Translations under genes and position numbers: made by a program
Part shown: positions 17,777-27,460 of the stretch, one piece after another
Layout of the letters: every line of letters begins with the position of its first letter
Numbering within the stretch: the stretch's first letter is position 1
The notes under the pieces: generated by a model
The model's input: only the letters and a program-made list of their open reading frames with translations
The model's database searches: none
Told to the model about the DNA's origin: nothing
Origin: Candidatus Sulfopaludibacter sp. SbA3
GTDB taxonomy: Bacteria > Acidobacteriota > Vicinamibacteria > Vicinamibacterales > UBA2999
Direction: 5' to 3'
NCBI GenBank assembly: GCA_945903265.1
Contig: CAMDNQ010000002.1
Location: 124,001 to 188,000, forward strand
Length of the DNA stretch: 64,000 nt

Positions 17777-19303
17777 TCAGTCGCGCAGCGCCGGCGCACC
17801 GATTTCGCGCCGGGACGTGAGACCGAGCGCCCGCATGCAGAGGGCGGCGAGGTCGATCGATCGAAGGGTGCGAGGCAGCCGCATCGAAGCGCCGGCGACA
17901 ATCACAGGGCTGAGCGAATCAAGCGTATGGAGGGCGCCGTGCGATCCGGCGCCTACGTGCGGCTGGCCGCCACGGACCTCGAACTCGCACCCGGGCTGCG
18001 CGGTCAGCCACACGTCGCCGGCCGCATCGGCGTCGAGCGCGCCCGCAATCCGTTCAAACGGGTTGGGATAATCCGCGGAATGAACGAGGCCGTCAGATGT
18101 CTCGAGCCGCAGAACGGCGGGATCCCCGTCCCACCGCCAGGCGGTCCCCTGCGCGTCGCGGCCCTCGCGGCCGCCGCCACCGTGCCGCCAGAACGCGAGC
18201 GTCCCGCGCGGGCCTGAGACGTGGTATCGCCGCGTCGCCGGTGTCTCGCCCCCGCGCCAGATGACCAGGTCGATGCGCGGTTCCTTCAGCGCGGTCTGCA
18301 CGACCTGCGCAACAGACGCCGTGCCATGGACATAGAGCTGTGCCGCCCGCATGTTCGGGCAGATCATGATCTGATCGCGCGCGTTCCACGGTTTTCCGAG
18401 CGTTGCCTGCGCGAAATCGCTGTACAGATTGTCGAGGTGAATGACCGCGGCGTCCGCATCCTCGAGAATGTCGCAGTGGCCGTGATCCGACGTGACGATC
18501 ACGCAGGTCTCACTCAGGAATCGCTCGATGCCGCCGGCCGCCTCGAACGTCGCGCCGAGCGCGGCGTCCACACGGTCGAGCACGGGCAGCGCGCCGAACG
18601 GTCCAACCTCGTGGCTTCGATAATCGTTGTCCGCGAAGTACGCCACGGTGAAATCAGGCAGTGTCCCTTCCGCCGCAGCCTGACACAGCATCGAGCCCGT
18701 ACCGGCATCGTCCATTCCGAACCGATGGAGCGCGCCATGCGGCTTTGGCGACGGAGCGTGCCCGCGCCCGTCGGACACGAAGTCGCCAAGACAGAGCGTC
18801 GTCGGTCCGAGGACCGTTTCGGTGAGCGGCGTACCGGGAAGCACCGCCAGCAGCCACGGAATGTTCACGCGATGCGGCTTCAGGCCGCGGTACACGAGAA
18901 AGTTGAAGCACGCCGCTTCGCGCCCGGCGCCCTCCACTGATTCGAAGAGCGTCGGTGCCGTCAGACGATCGCCGTTGAGGTGGACGAGAAAGTCCCGCAG
19001 GAAAGCGCCAAACCCTCTGGCCGCCACGACCCAGAAGTCGTCGCCGTAGTACGCAACTTGATCGGACCGCTCGTCGTACCACGACGCGCCGACGATCCCG
19101 TGCTGCGAGGGATAACAGCCTGTGATGATGGACGAGGTGGCGGCCGGCGTGATCGAGGGGAAGATGGACACCGACTCCTGGTGCATCTCTCCTGCCTCGG
19201 CGAGCAGCTTGAAATTCTTGAGCCGGCCGGTCTGGACCGCGGGACAGAAGACCCGCGGCGACGCCGCGTCAATGACGACGAGTAGAACCTTCACCGCGAC
19301 CAT
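17777..19303 (-). CDS. alkaline phosphatase family / nucleotide phosphodiesterase-type protein
   Basis: VLLVVIDAASPRVF ... PSITPAATSSIITGCYPSQHGIVG ... ETCVIVTSDHGHCD. Confidence 0.8.
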   Translation of the reverse strand: MVAVKVLLVVIDAASPRVFCPAVQTGRLKNFKLLAEAGEMHQESVSIFPSITPAATSSIITGCYPSQHGIVGASWYDERSDQVAYYGDDFWVVAARGFGAFLRDFLVHLNGDRLTAPTLFESVEGAGREAACFNFLVYRGLKPHRVNIPWLLAVLPGTPLTETVLGPTTLCLGDFVSDGRGHAPSPKPHGALHRFGMDDAGTGSMLCQAAAEGTLPDFTVAYFADNDYRSHEVGPFGALPVLDRVDAALGATFEAAGGIERFLSETCVIVTSDHGHCDILEDADAAVIHLDNLYSDFAQATLGKPWNARDQIMICPNMRAAQLYVHGTASVAQVVQTALKEPRIDLVIWRGGETPATRRYHVSGPRGTLAFWRHGGGGREGRDAQGTAWRWDGDPAVLRLETSDGLVHSADYPNPFERIAGALDADAAGDVWLTAQPGCEFEVRGGQPHVGAGSHGALHTLDSLSPVIVAGASMRLPRTLRSIDLAALCMRALGLTSRREIGAPALRD

Positions 19304-19375
19304 TGTCTTGCAAATCGCCGTGCCTCAGCCATATGGCTGAGAGCACGGACGGGCTGGCGACTCTGCGTTAGACAA

Positions 19376-19909
19376 TCAAAAGGGCCACGGAAACCGGCTC
19401 GCGCCGGAGTCACCGTAACGTTCGCCGTCGGCATAGCCTTGTTCGTACCCGGAACGGAAGCCCTCGCGATAGACATTGGCATAGGCGGCACGTGAGCCGT
19501 AGGCCGGGTCATAGCGCCGATCTGCCGATCGGTACCAGTTGTGCCGCGTGGGATTGAACTCGCGCCGTGCGCCGCCATCGTCGAGTCCCTTTTCGTACCC
19601 GTCGGCATAGCCGTTGTCGAACGCGGGGTTGTTCATCCGGTTGTTGACCCCGCGCGTGCCGGACCGATCCGCGCCGACATCACGCTGGCTGCGTGGCAGG
19701 GCCCGGCGGCCGTCGGCGCGGGAGCTCGCGTCGCCCCACCCCTTCTGACGGCACCATTCCCAGCCGTGGACGGGATGTCCCTGGCCGTTGCGGCAGAACG
19801 CCGGACCGTTGCCGTTCTTGACCTTCTCCTTGCCGCGTCCCTGCGCGTCGGCGCTCATCGGCATCACCAGCAGCAAACATGCGGGAATCAGCAGCAGCAT
19901 GCGTGACAT
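19376..19909 (-). CDS. secreted hypothetical protein
   Basis: MSRMLLLIPACLLLVMPMSADAQGRG signal peptide; Tyr/Gly/Arg-rich C-terminus. Confidence 0.5.
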   Translation of the reverse strand: MSRMLLLIPACLLLVMPMSADAQGRGKEKVKNGNGPAFCRNGQGHPVHGWEWCRQKGWGDASSRADGRRALPRSQRDVGADRSGTRGVNNRMNNPAFDNGYADGYEKGLDDGGARREFNPTRHNWYRSADRRYDPAYGSRAAYANVYREGFRSGYEQGYADGERYGDSGASRFPWPF

Positions 19910-20030
19910 GGCCCCTCCAGTGAGCACTCCACGGTGCTCACTGGCAGGTATTCCATTCGGCGTGCCAGCTGAGAACGCCTGAAAATGGAGTGAATACAGC
20001 GGTTGGCGGCGCCGGTGTCCTCGCGGACGG

Positions 20031-20579
20031 TCAGCGGACGATGCAGGTTGCGACGAGGCCGATGACGTCGCCTGGCCGGCAGACTTCGGGGCGATAGAAA
20101 GTGATCAGGCGGCCGCAGACGATCACCACGCACCAGAGCACGAGCGATGCAAGCCCGCTGAATCGTGCGAATACAGGACTGCGGGCGCCGGCGTCGAGCC
20201 GCGTCATGCGCCGGAACATCGTCAGATAGAAGAAGAGCACGTTCACGCCTGCCAGCGCGACGCACAGCATCTTGAAATGAAACGCCGGATTATAGATGTA
20301 CTGATTCGGCGTCGTCATCAGAAAGAACATGCCGCTGGCCGCGTTGATTCCGAAACCCAGGACGGCATACGGCACCAGACGATGGAAGGCGGCGATCGGG
20401 ACGTCTTTCGCGAGACCGAGCAGCCGCAGATCCCAGGCCGCGATCGAGCCGAAGAGCAGTGTGAGTCCGATGAAGTGGATGCATTCGAGGATCGGCCAGC
20501 CCCAGGCCGTTTCCATCAGCGCCGCGATGGCCGGAAAGCCCTGAAAGAAACGCTCGAGGGCCAGCTGCAGCGGGACCAT
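20031..20579 (-). CDS. integral membrane protein, DUF6644-like
   Basis: Multiple hydrophobic helices, ECIHFIGLTLLFGSIAAWDLRLLGLA. Confidence 0.55.
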   Translation of the reverse strand: MVPLQLALERFFQGFPAIAALMETAWGWPILECIHFIGLTLLFGSIAAWDLRLLGLAKDVPIAAFHRLVPYAVLGFGINAASGMFFLMTTPNQYIYNPAFHFKMLCVALAGVNVLFFYLTMFRRMTRLDAGARSPVFARFSGLASLVLWCVVIVCGRLITFYRPEVCRPGDVIGLVATCIVR

Positions 20580-21076
20580 CAGCAGGGCGACCCGACGGTC
20601 AGGCGGTTACACGTGTACGCGAGCAGGCGTCCCGCGGCAATCGCGCCGGCCCACGCGGCGAGCGACGCCGCGGCGAGCAGCCTGGTCGTCACGTCCGCGT
20701 CGAATTTTCCGCTCCTCGCGAATCGCAGAATTGGCCGGAGCATGACCAGCGCGGCCGCAATCAACCCGAGCTTCAGATAGAAGACGGGGTTCGTCAGCGC
20801 TTTGGTCGGGTACGCCATCAGCACCGCAAGGCCGGTGACGATGTTCACCCAGAGGCCAAACCACATGTACGGCAGGAAGCGCGTGAAAGCCATCGGCGGG
20901 ATGCTGCGAGCGACGCCGAGCAGCCGGAGGTCGAGCGCCCCGCTCAATCCGGCGATGAACGCCAGTCCCACCGTGTGCGCCGCGAGAATGCCCGGGAACG
21001 CGAACATCGACGGCGACTCGCGCATCCAGATGCTGAACGCACTCTCCTCGAGCCAGATGTAGAGAGGTTCGAACAC
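20579..21076 (-). CDS. integral membrane protein, DUF6644-like paralogue
   Basis: AAHTVGLAFIAGLSGALDLRLLGVARSIP resembles the adjacent ORF; TGATG overlap. Confidence 0.55.
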   Translation of the reverse strand: MFEPLYIWLEESAFSIWMRESPSMFAFPGILAAHTVGLAFIAGLSGALDLRLLGVARSIPPMAFTRFLPYMWFGLWVNIVTGLAVLMAYPTKALTNPVFYLKLGLIAAALVMLRPILRFARSGKFDADVTTRLLAAASLAAWAGAIAAGRLLAYTCNRLTVGSPC

Positions 21077-21080
21077 CGTG

Positions 21081-22049
21081 CTAGTACGGCACGGGGATCA
21101 GCCGGTCGCTGCTGCGCATGTCGTCGTCGAGCAGACGAAGGAGCGCCGCCGCCACCGGTCCCGGCCTGCCGTCGCCGATGACCTGATCGTCCCACTTGAT
21201 GATCGGCGCGACCTTCACGGAGCTGCCAAGCAGCATCATCTCGCGGGAGGCGCGTGCCTCGGGGACGGTGATGTCACGCACCTCGACGCCGGTAATGAGG
21301 CCGCGATCGCGGAGCGTCGTCGCGAGATCCAGGAGCCGCAGGGACGTGCACCCGGCGAGGATGTGATCGAATTTCGGGTGCGCGAATGCCCCGTCCTTCG
21401 TGACGAACGCCACGTTCATGTTGGAGCTCTCGCCGACATGGCCGTCCTGGTCGATGAACACGCCATTGTCGAACCCGGCTTCTTTCGCTTCCATCTGCAT
21501 GAGAACGTTCGGCAGATAGTTGGTCGCCTTCGTCATGGCATAGAGCGGCGCCTTGATCGGGTAGGTCGTGGTCATCACCTTCAGCCCTTCGGTGTACCAC
21601 TTTTCCGAATACGACAGCCCCGCGAAGATCATCACGAAGAAGCCGGGCTCGGCGCCGGCCGCAGGCGTGAGCTCGAGACTCCCCGGCCCCGACGACAGCC
21701 AGTAGCGGATCGATCCGTCGCGCCGGCCGCTCACCGCGGTCGTCTGGATGATGATGTCGCGAATGTCATCCCGCGACCCTGGCAGCTTGAGCTTCGAACG
21801 CCCGGCCGACAGCAGGAAGCGATCGAGATGCGCTTCGAGGTCGTAGACCTTGCCGTCGACCAGTCCGGCCGTATCGAAGATTCCGTGCCCGCGATGCACG
21901 ATGTGATCGTCGAACGGGATCACCATCAGCGCGGGATCGGTGACGATGCCCCCGAGCTGGCTGGAATAGAAGGCCCAGTACTTCACGGGCTGCCGCGCGC
22001 GAAGCGCGGTGAGCCCTGAGAGGAGGTCCTGTCCGGACAGTACCTTCAT
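21081..22049 (-). CDS. aminotransferase class IV (BCAT/D-amino-acid aminotransferase-like)
   Basis: FDDHIVHRGHGIFDT, KATNYLPNVLMQMEAKEAGFDNGVFIDQDGHVGESSNMNVAFV. Confidence 0.85.
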   Translation of the reverse strand: MKVLSGQDLLSGLTALRARQPVKYWAFYSSQLGGIVTDPALMVIPFDDHIVHRGHGIFDTAGLVDGKVYDLEAHLDRFLLSAGRSKLKLPGSRDDIRDIIIQTTAVSGRRDGSIRYWLSSGPGSLELTPAAGAEPGFFVMIFAGLSYSEKWYTEGLKVMTTTYPIKAPLYAMTKATNYLPNVLMQMEAKEAGFDNGVFIDQDGHVGESSNMNVAFVTKDGAFAHPKFDHILAGCTSLRLLDLATTLRDRGLITGVEVRDITVPEARASREMMLLGSSVKVAPIIKWDDQVIGDGRPGPVAAALLRLLDDDMRSSDRLIPVPY

Positions 22050-22111
22050 GAGTCGGCGGCGATGACCAAACAGGCGACCGCGAATATCAGGATGGACGTA
22101 ATGCGGACCAT
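22046..22111 (-). CDS. 21-aa hydrophobic micro-peptide
   Basis: MVRITSILIFAVACLVIAADS; Shine-Dalgarno-like GGAGGG upstream; ATGA overlap with the aminotransferase start. Confidence 0.4.
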   Translation of the reverse strand: MVRITSILIFAVACLVIAADS

Positions 22112-22125
22112 GGGACCCTCCGGAA

Positions 22126-23010
22126 TCAATAACGCAGTTTGAGATGCGCGAATATCGGCCGCTCGTCGTTGCCGGTGTGGGCTGCGAGCGCCTTGCCAGG
22201 CAGTTGCACGGTGGGAAGCTGTTTCAGGCTCACGACGCCACGTACGTTCCCCCCGACCGCATGGACGCGCCGGGCGGCTTCGTCCACCTTGACGACGATG
22301 TCGCAGTGGCTTCGCGCGCCGACGCCCAGCTGACGCCGCCGGTCGGCGAGGGTGCGATACAGAGGACGGCGCGACGAGCACAACAGATCGCCGGGCTCGA
22401 TCGCCGATTCCCCCACGTCGTACGCGATGAACGCCCCCTGCGATGCCACGCCGTCGCGGTGGCGCAGCGCCTGATCGATGTACGTGTGATGCGCGACCGC
22501 GCGCTGGAACTGCGCCGTGGCGCTTAGCCCCGCTTCGCACATCACCCACGAGATGAACGCCGCCGACCAGGGCGCGTTCCAGCGTGCCGCGATGCCGTCA
22601 GGACCATTCCATCGATCGTTCTGCCGCGCCACGATCCAGGAGCCTTCGGCGGTCACCGCCCAGTACCCGGCGATTGAGGGTGCCACGCGCGCCGCTTCGG
22701 CCGGGGGGAGCCGTGGACGGCGCCGGCCTCCGTCATCCGGCGTATCGTTCGCGCCATCGTCAGCGGGTGCGGCGTCCCTCGATCCGAAGAACTTCCACTC
22801 CTGCAGGGCGAGATCGACAATGCGGCGCCGGATGTCTGGTGGGGATTGCGTCCGGCAGTTGAGTGCCTGCACGCGCATCGCTCCGGGCAGGCCGCGCACG
22901 CGAGCCGACGGTGCCGTGATGTCACTCTGGATCTGGGCGCGCGCCGGTGAGGCGACGCTCAGGACCGTCAGCGCCAGTACAAGGATGACCGCAGCGTAGC
23001 CGGGACGCAT
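22126..23010 (-). CDS. DUF2272 domain protein
   Basis: WSAAFISWVMCEAGL ... YDVGESAIEPGDLLCSSR ... SHCDIVVKVDEAARRVHAVGGNV. Confidence 0.7.
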   Translation of the reverse strand: MRPGYAAVILVLALTVLSVASPARAQIQSDITAPSARVRGLPGAMRVQALNCRTQSPPDIRRRIVDLALQEWKFFGSRDAAPADDGANDTPDDGGRRRPRLPPAEAARVAPSIAGYWAVTAEGSWIVARQNDRWNGPDGIAARWNAPWSAAFISWVMCEAGLSATAQFQRAVAHHTYIDQALRHRDGVASQGAFIAYDVGESAIEPGDLLCSSRRPLYRTLADRRRQLGVGARSHCDIVVKVDEAARRVHAVGGNVRGVVSLKQLPTVQLPGKALAAHTGNDERPIFAHLKLRY

Positions 23011-23037
23011 CTGCTCCCGGAAAGTAGCACAGGTCGA

Positions 23038-23742
23038 CTAATCGCCGAACCGCATGCCCGCGGTGACCTGAACGGTCCAGCCGTGCAAATCGATATCGGG
23101 ATCCCGGACGTGGGCGAAGCTCGGGCCGAAACTGCCGCGGGCGCGCTGATAGCGGCCTTCGAGACCGTAGGCGACTCTCTCACCCGCCACGCGCAAGCCG
23201 AGGAGCATCACCGGACCGAAGGCACTCCCGGCGGCACTGTATTGCTCGTTGCGGAAGACGCGGCCATTCGCGTTGACGAAATCGCCGGATTCGCTGAAGC
23301 TCCAGTTCACCATGGCCAGTCCTGCTCCGACGTAGGGCTGGACGCGATACGCCTGACCGAGCGGCAGGAAACGGGCGGTGAGCGCGATCGGCACCTGGCG
23401 GAGCGCCATTTCCCTGGGCACGCTGCTGCCGTCGGCGTTGACCAGGCGAGCATGAACCGTCTGCACCGTGCGCTGCCAGTACGCCACGCTCACGCCAGCC
23501 TCGACGCGCGGACGAATGGGCATCAGCCATTCGCCGCCAATCGTGCGTCCGCTGAACTCGTTGGCTTCGAAGAGCAGATCGGCGTGTTCGATCAGCAGGA
23601 CATCCGTCTCTGCGCGACCCTCGCTGGGGAACAGCACGTACCCCACCGACAGGTTCAGCGTCTGTTGTGCGTGGGCGGCTGGTGCGGAGACCGCCGCTAT
23701 CGCGCAGGCCAGTGCGAGCACGCGGCCAAGGCGATGCGTCAT
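23038..23742 (-). CDS. outer membrane beta-barrel-like protein
   Basis: Signal peptide; alternating strand pattern, RVQPYVGAGLAMVNWSF. Confidence 0.55.
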   Translation of the reverse strand: MTHRLGRVLALACAIAAVSAPAAHAQQTLNLSVGYVLFPSEGRAETDVLLIEHADLLFEANEFSGRTIGGEWLMPIRPRVEAGVSVAYWQRTVQTVHARLVNADGSSVPREMALRQVPIALTARFLPLGQAYRVQPYVGAGLAMVNWSFSESGDFVNANGRVFRNEQYSAAGSAFGPVMLLGLRVAGERVAYGLEGRYQRARGSFGPSFAHVRDPDIDLHGWTVQVTAGMRFGD

Positions 23743-25406
23743 TCGACGTACCTGAGATACGGAAACAGCGGCGTGATCGCGAGTTCCAGTTTTTCACGCG
23801 CCGAATACAGGGGGACCGCCGGGGCGCGGTTGAGATCCAGACGGCTGCTCCACGGGTCGAGGATCACCCGGGCACCGAGAGGCAGCGCCGCAATCTGATC
23901 GATCTGGCCCGGCGCCAGCTCGGGTGATTTCGCAATCAGCGGCATCAGCGACTCTTCCTGTCCGCGAATGTAGTCGCCGAAATGCGGCTGCACGAGACTC
24001 GGCAGCGCCTTCGCCTGCGCGGTAATCGCGCGGAGGAACAGGCCGGCGGTCGCCAGCTTGTCCTGGTACGGCGACTTCCCGAGCAGATCAAGGAGCCGGG
24101 CGTCGGCCGCGGTTTCCTGTTCCTGCGTGTGGGAAAACCTGAGGGTCGGAATCACGTCCGCATCGGGAATCATGAGCCGATCCGCAAAGGCAAATTTCGT
24201 ATCGATGAGCAGGTGGCCGAGCGTCACATGCGCGAGCTCATGTCCCAACACCATCGCGAGGCTTGCTTCATCCGGCAGCACATCAATGAGCCCGCGGCTC
24301 ACGACGACGGTACGCCCGACCATGAACGACTCGAGGGCCGACGTCAGCAGCACCCGCGCCTTGAGCGGCGGTTCGAACGACAACTCGTTGGTGACCTGCA
24401 GGTTATTGAGGACCGTCTCGAGCACGCCGTCGACGGGACCGGGCGGCGCGAGAAGACCGGCCGCCAGCAGGCGATCGAGGATGTTGTTTTCCGCCTGCAT
24501 CTCCCAGCGGCGCTGGCTGAGGATCGGCGACACCTGACGCGCCTGCTCGCTGGTGTCCTCCACGGCCCCGCCGATCTGAATCGACGTGAAAGCCGTCTGG
24601 CCGGACGGGGCCGTCAGTTCGTAGCCCCACAGGCGCATCTGGCCTTTGAGCTTCGGTGCCTCCGGAGGCGCGCTCCGGTTCTCATTGAAGTCGGTCTCTT
24701 CGAAATAGACATAGGACGGCAGCCACTCGCCCGCCCGTACGTTGACGCGCCAGCTGTCCACGTGAAACGACAGCCTGGTCCGGAAGAAGCTCGAGAACCA
24801 GCCGTCGAGCTCGCGGCTGATCCCGTTGAAGCGCACGATGGTGAAGTCGCGGTCCTCCACCCAGAGACGGCCCGTGAAGCCATCGCGAACGCCCGCCTTC
24901 GGCTGGACGTCGAACACGAGCGTGCGGACTTCATCGAGAAATTCGCGCCGCACGAAGGTGAAGTCGTACCGCGTGCGATCCAGCTGGCGCCGATCGGGGA
25001 CCGTCGTCGCGGCAAATCCTGACGGGACGTAATCGAAGCCGAATGGCCGGTTCATGAGGCCGGCCGGCCGGAACCAGCCGCGGCCGGCGCTCAACGGTGA
25101 GACGCCTGGACTCTCGACGGCGTTGAGCTGTCCGAGGAAGTAATCATCGCGCGTGGGCACCGCGCCCACGACGGGATCGGGTGCGAGATGCTGGATGTAC
25201 ACCTCGACGCGCGGATGGTACGCCGCCATGCGCGATGCCAGCGCCGACTCGGTGGCGATGAACCGATCGATCGCCTGGTCGAGCGTCACCGGGGACGCCG
25301 CGGCGGGCGGCGCCTGCTGGGCGGTTGGCGCGGCGCGCAGCGCTTGCTGGGAGGACGGCGCCAGCAGGCAGAGCAGGACGACGATCACACGGGACACACG
25401 GTGCAT
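23739..25406 (-). CDS. M48-family metallopeptidase
   Basis: MVLGHELAHVTLGHLLIDTKFA (HExxH); signal sequence. Confidence 0.75.
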   Translation of the reverse strand: MHRVSRVIVVLLCLLAPSSQQALRAAPTAQQAPPAAASPVTLDQAIDRFIATESALASRMAAYHPRVEVYIQHLAPDPVVGAVPTRDDYFLGQLNAVESPGVSPLSAGRGWFRPAGLMNRPFGFDYVPSGFAATTVPDRRQLDRTRYDFTFVRREFLDEVRTLVFDVQPKAGVRDGFTGRLWVEDRDFTIVRFNGISRELDGWFSSFFRTRLSFHVDSWRVNVRAGEWLPSYVYFEETDFNENRSAPPEAPKLKGQMRLWGYELTAPSGQTAFTSIQIGGAVEDTSEQARQVSPILSQRRWEMQAENNILDRLLAAGLLAPPGPVDGVLETVLNNLQVTNELSFEPPLKARVLLTSALESFMVGRTVVVSRGLIDVLPDEASLAMVLGHELAHVTLGHLLIDTKFAFADRLMIPDADVIPTLRFSHTQEQETAADARLLDLLGKSPYQDKLATAGLFLRAITAQAKALPSLVQPHFGDYIRGQEESLMPLIAKSPELAPGQIDQIAALPLGARVILDPWSSRLDLNRAPAVPLYSAREKLELAITPLFPYLRYVE

Positions 25407-25416
25407 CAGCGGACTC

Positions 25417-26397
25417 TCAGGCCAGACGGAAGACAATCGTGACCGTCGCGCGCACGGTGACAGCCTCGCCATTACGTCGAGCGGGCTTGAAGCGCATTCC
25501 CTGCACGGCGCGGGTGGCCATCTCGTTGAGGCCGTGACCGAGGCCGCGGACGACGTGATGCACGCGAATCTCGCCGGTCGCGGCAAACTCGACGTCGAGC
25601 GTCACCTCTCCCTCGATCTTCAGCGCACGCGCTTCCGCGGTGTACTCCGGCGTCGGCTTGGACACGATTTCTACCGGGATCTCGATCCGCGCCTCGGCCG
25701 GTGCCTTCGCCGCAGCCGGCGGGGCGCTGGTCGCATCAAAGCCCGCAGTGACGACACGGCCGCGGGCGGCGCTGCCCGGACTCGCCGCGGTGCCCGTTCC
25801 GAATCCGGCATCCGTGACACCCATCGCTTTGCCCGTGCCTGGGGCCGTCCGCGCGGCTGCGGCGGAGTCGAACGCCCCGACCACGGCGCCGGCGCGCGCA
25901 CGTTCTGAAATCCGGCCGTCGGCTCTGTCGAAGCCTGCCTGTTCCACGGTCTTCGCGTCCGTCGTCTGCGTGACCGGAACGGCCGCCGCAAAGCCACCCA
26001 CCTGCACGACGGGCTTCAAGCGCTCGGCGATGGGCGGTGGCGGAAGCGGCTCCGGTTCCGGCAGCACGGGTTCGACGCGAGCTTCATCGATCGGTTCAGG
26101 AGGTGGCAATTCCTCGATGATCGGAACAGGGGCAGGCGCGTCGAGCCTGGCGAGTTCTTTTGGCGGCGGCAGACGAACAGGCTCGGGCACAGGGGGCGGT
26201 GGCCCCGGCGGCGGTACGAACGCCACGAATCTGAGCGGCCCATCTTCATCCGCTGCGGCGGGCCTCATGTTTGTGCTGACGCCTGCGATCAGAACAACCG
26301 TTGCGAGCCCTGCGTGCAGGATCGCGCTCGTCGTGACCATCGTCCAGCGGCGGCGCGGGGACGGGGCGACCGGGTGCGACGAATAAATCGCGTTCAT
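25417..26397 (-). CDS. TonB-like energy transducer
   Basis: N-terminal TM, Pro-rich linker, C-terminal PTPEYTAEARALKIEGEVTLDVEFAATGEIRVHHVVRGLGHGLNEMATRAVQGMRFKPA. Confidence 0.85.
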   Translation of the reverse strand: MNAIYSSHPVAPSPRRRWTMVTTSAILHAGLATVVLIAGVSTNMRPAAADEDGPLRFVAFVPPPGPPPPVPEPVRLPPPKELARLDAPAPVPIIEELPPPEPIDEARVEPVLPEPEPLPPPPIAERLKPVVQVGGFAAAVPVTQTTDAKTVEQAGFDRADGRISERARAGAVVGAFDSAAAARTAPGTGKAMGVTDAGFGTGTAASPGSAARGRVVTAGFDATSAPPAAAKAPAEARIEIPVEIVSKPTPEYTAEARALKIEGEVTLDVEFAATGEIRVHHVVRGLGHGLNEMATRAVQGMRFKPARRNGEAVTVRATVTIVFRLA

Positions 26398-26933
26398 CTG
26401 CTGAGGGCCCAGAGCACAAGCGTCATGGCGCCACCGGCGACCGCAACGGCTCCGACGACGGCAAAGCGCTCGCATGTAGAGGTGCTGTTGCCGGCTTTGC
26501 CTTTACAGGAGGACGACGCCCCGTACGCGATCATGCCGAGCCCGCCCACGACCGCCGCGGCGGAGCCGATACCAATCAGCGTCTTCGATTCATTCGTCGT
26601 CGCGACAACCTGACGCATCAGGCGCGCTTCGTGTGGCACGGCGGCCAGCGCCGACCGCAGGAGTGGACCGTGTGCGACGACGGATGGCGCCGGTACCGCG
26701 TCCGGTCCTGCCGCAAATGCGGCGCGGGACGGCAATCCGATCAGTGCCATCGTAAGAATCGTGACGAATAACAAACGCACTGCTCCACTCACGCGGGGGC
26801 CTCCTGCGGCGTCGGTCGCAATCGTGTTCAGGAATCGTTCGACCAGTTCGGACGCGCTGGGAAGCGGCGACCGATCTTCAACTTCCTGACTATCGGCCGC
26901 ATCGTCCGTTTGGGTAACGGGGCGATGCGCCAA
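26394..26933 (-). CDS. hypothetical membrane protein
   Basis: Two hydrophobic segments; overlaps the TonB-like start by 4 nt. Confidence 0.45.
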   Translation of the reverse strand: MAHRPVTQTDDAADSQEVEDRSPLPSASELVERFLNTIATDAAGGPRVSGAVRLLFVTILTMALIGLPSRAAFAAGPDAVPAPSVVAHGPLLRSALAAVPHEARLMRQVVATTNESKTLIGIGSAAAVVGGLGMIAYGASSSCKGKAGNSTSTCERFAVVGAVAVAGGAMTLVLWALSR

Positions 26934-27032
26934 GGGTTTGGTGTGAGGCCCTAACTATAACTCAACGCTAGGCTTAGTTCAATAGACTGGCTCGGCATTC
27001 ATCACGCGCGATTCAGGCCGTGCTGGCTTCGA

Positions 27033-27434
27033 TTAGCCGCCGCTCGTCTCGCGTCCAGACGTGCGCGGGCGCATGTCTGGGGTCAGGTGGGTCCCGTCCG
27101 TGAGGATGGCTTCCCTCAGCAGTACGGCGCGGTCGCGGCGCCCGGCGGCGCCGATGACCGTGAGGGGATCGCCCACCGTAAAACGATCCATCGGGAATCC
27201 GGCCCGTTTCATCGTGTTCACGGCCCCCATTTCCACGAGCCATTCCTCTACCCGGCCGTCCGCACTCTTCACGCCGAGCCGGAAGCGGGAATGCGGGTTC
27301 ATCCACCGGACCTCGGTAAGCGTGCCCTCAACCGTGATCTCCCGTGAGGAATCGAAGTTCACGACCGTCGAGTGATGCGCGCCAGCGCCGTACGCGGACC
27401 CCACGGCAATGGCGAGCACGAGCCAGAGCGTCAT
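27033..27434 (-). CDS. DUF6152-like secreted protein
   Basis: AHHSTVVNFDSSREITVEGTLTEVRWMNPHSRFRLGVKSADG. Confidence 0.65.
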   Translation of the reverse strand: MTLWLVLAIAVGSAYGAGAHHSTVVNFDSSREITVEGTLTEVRWMNPHSRFRLGVKSADGRVEEWLVEMGAVNTMKRAGFPMDRFTVGDPLTVIGAAGRRDRAVLLREAILTDGTHLTPDMRPRTSGRETSGG

Positions 27435-27460
27435 ACGCGTTCTCCTGGGTTGTCCCGCGC

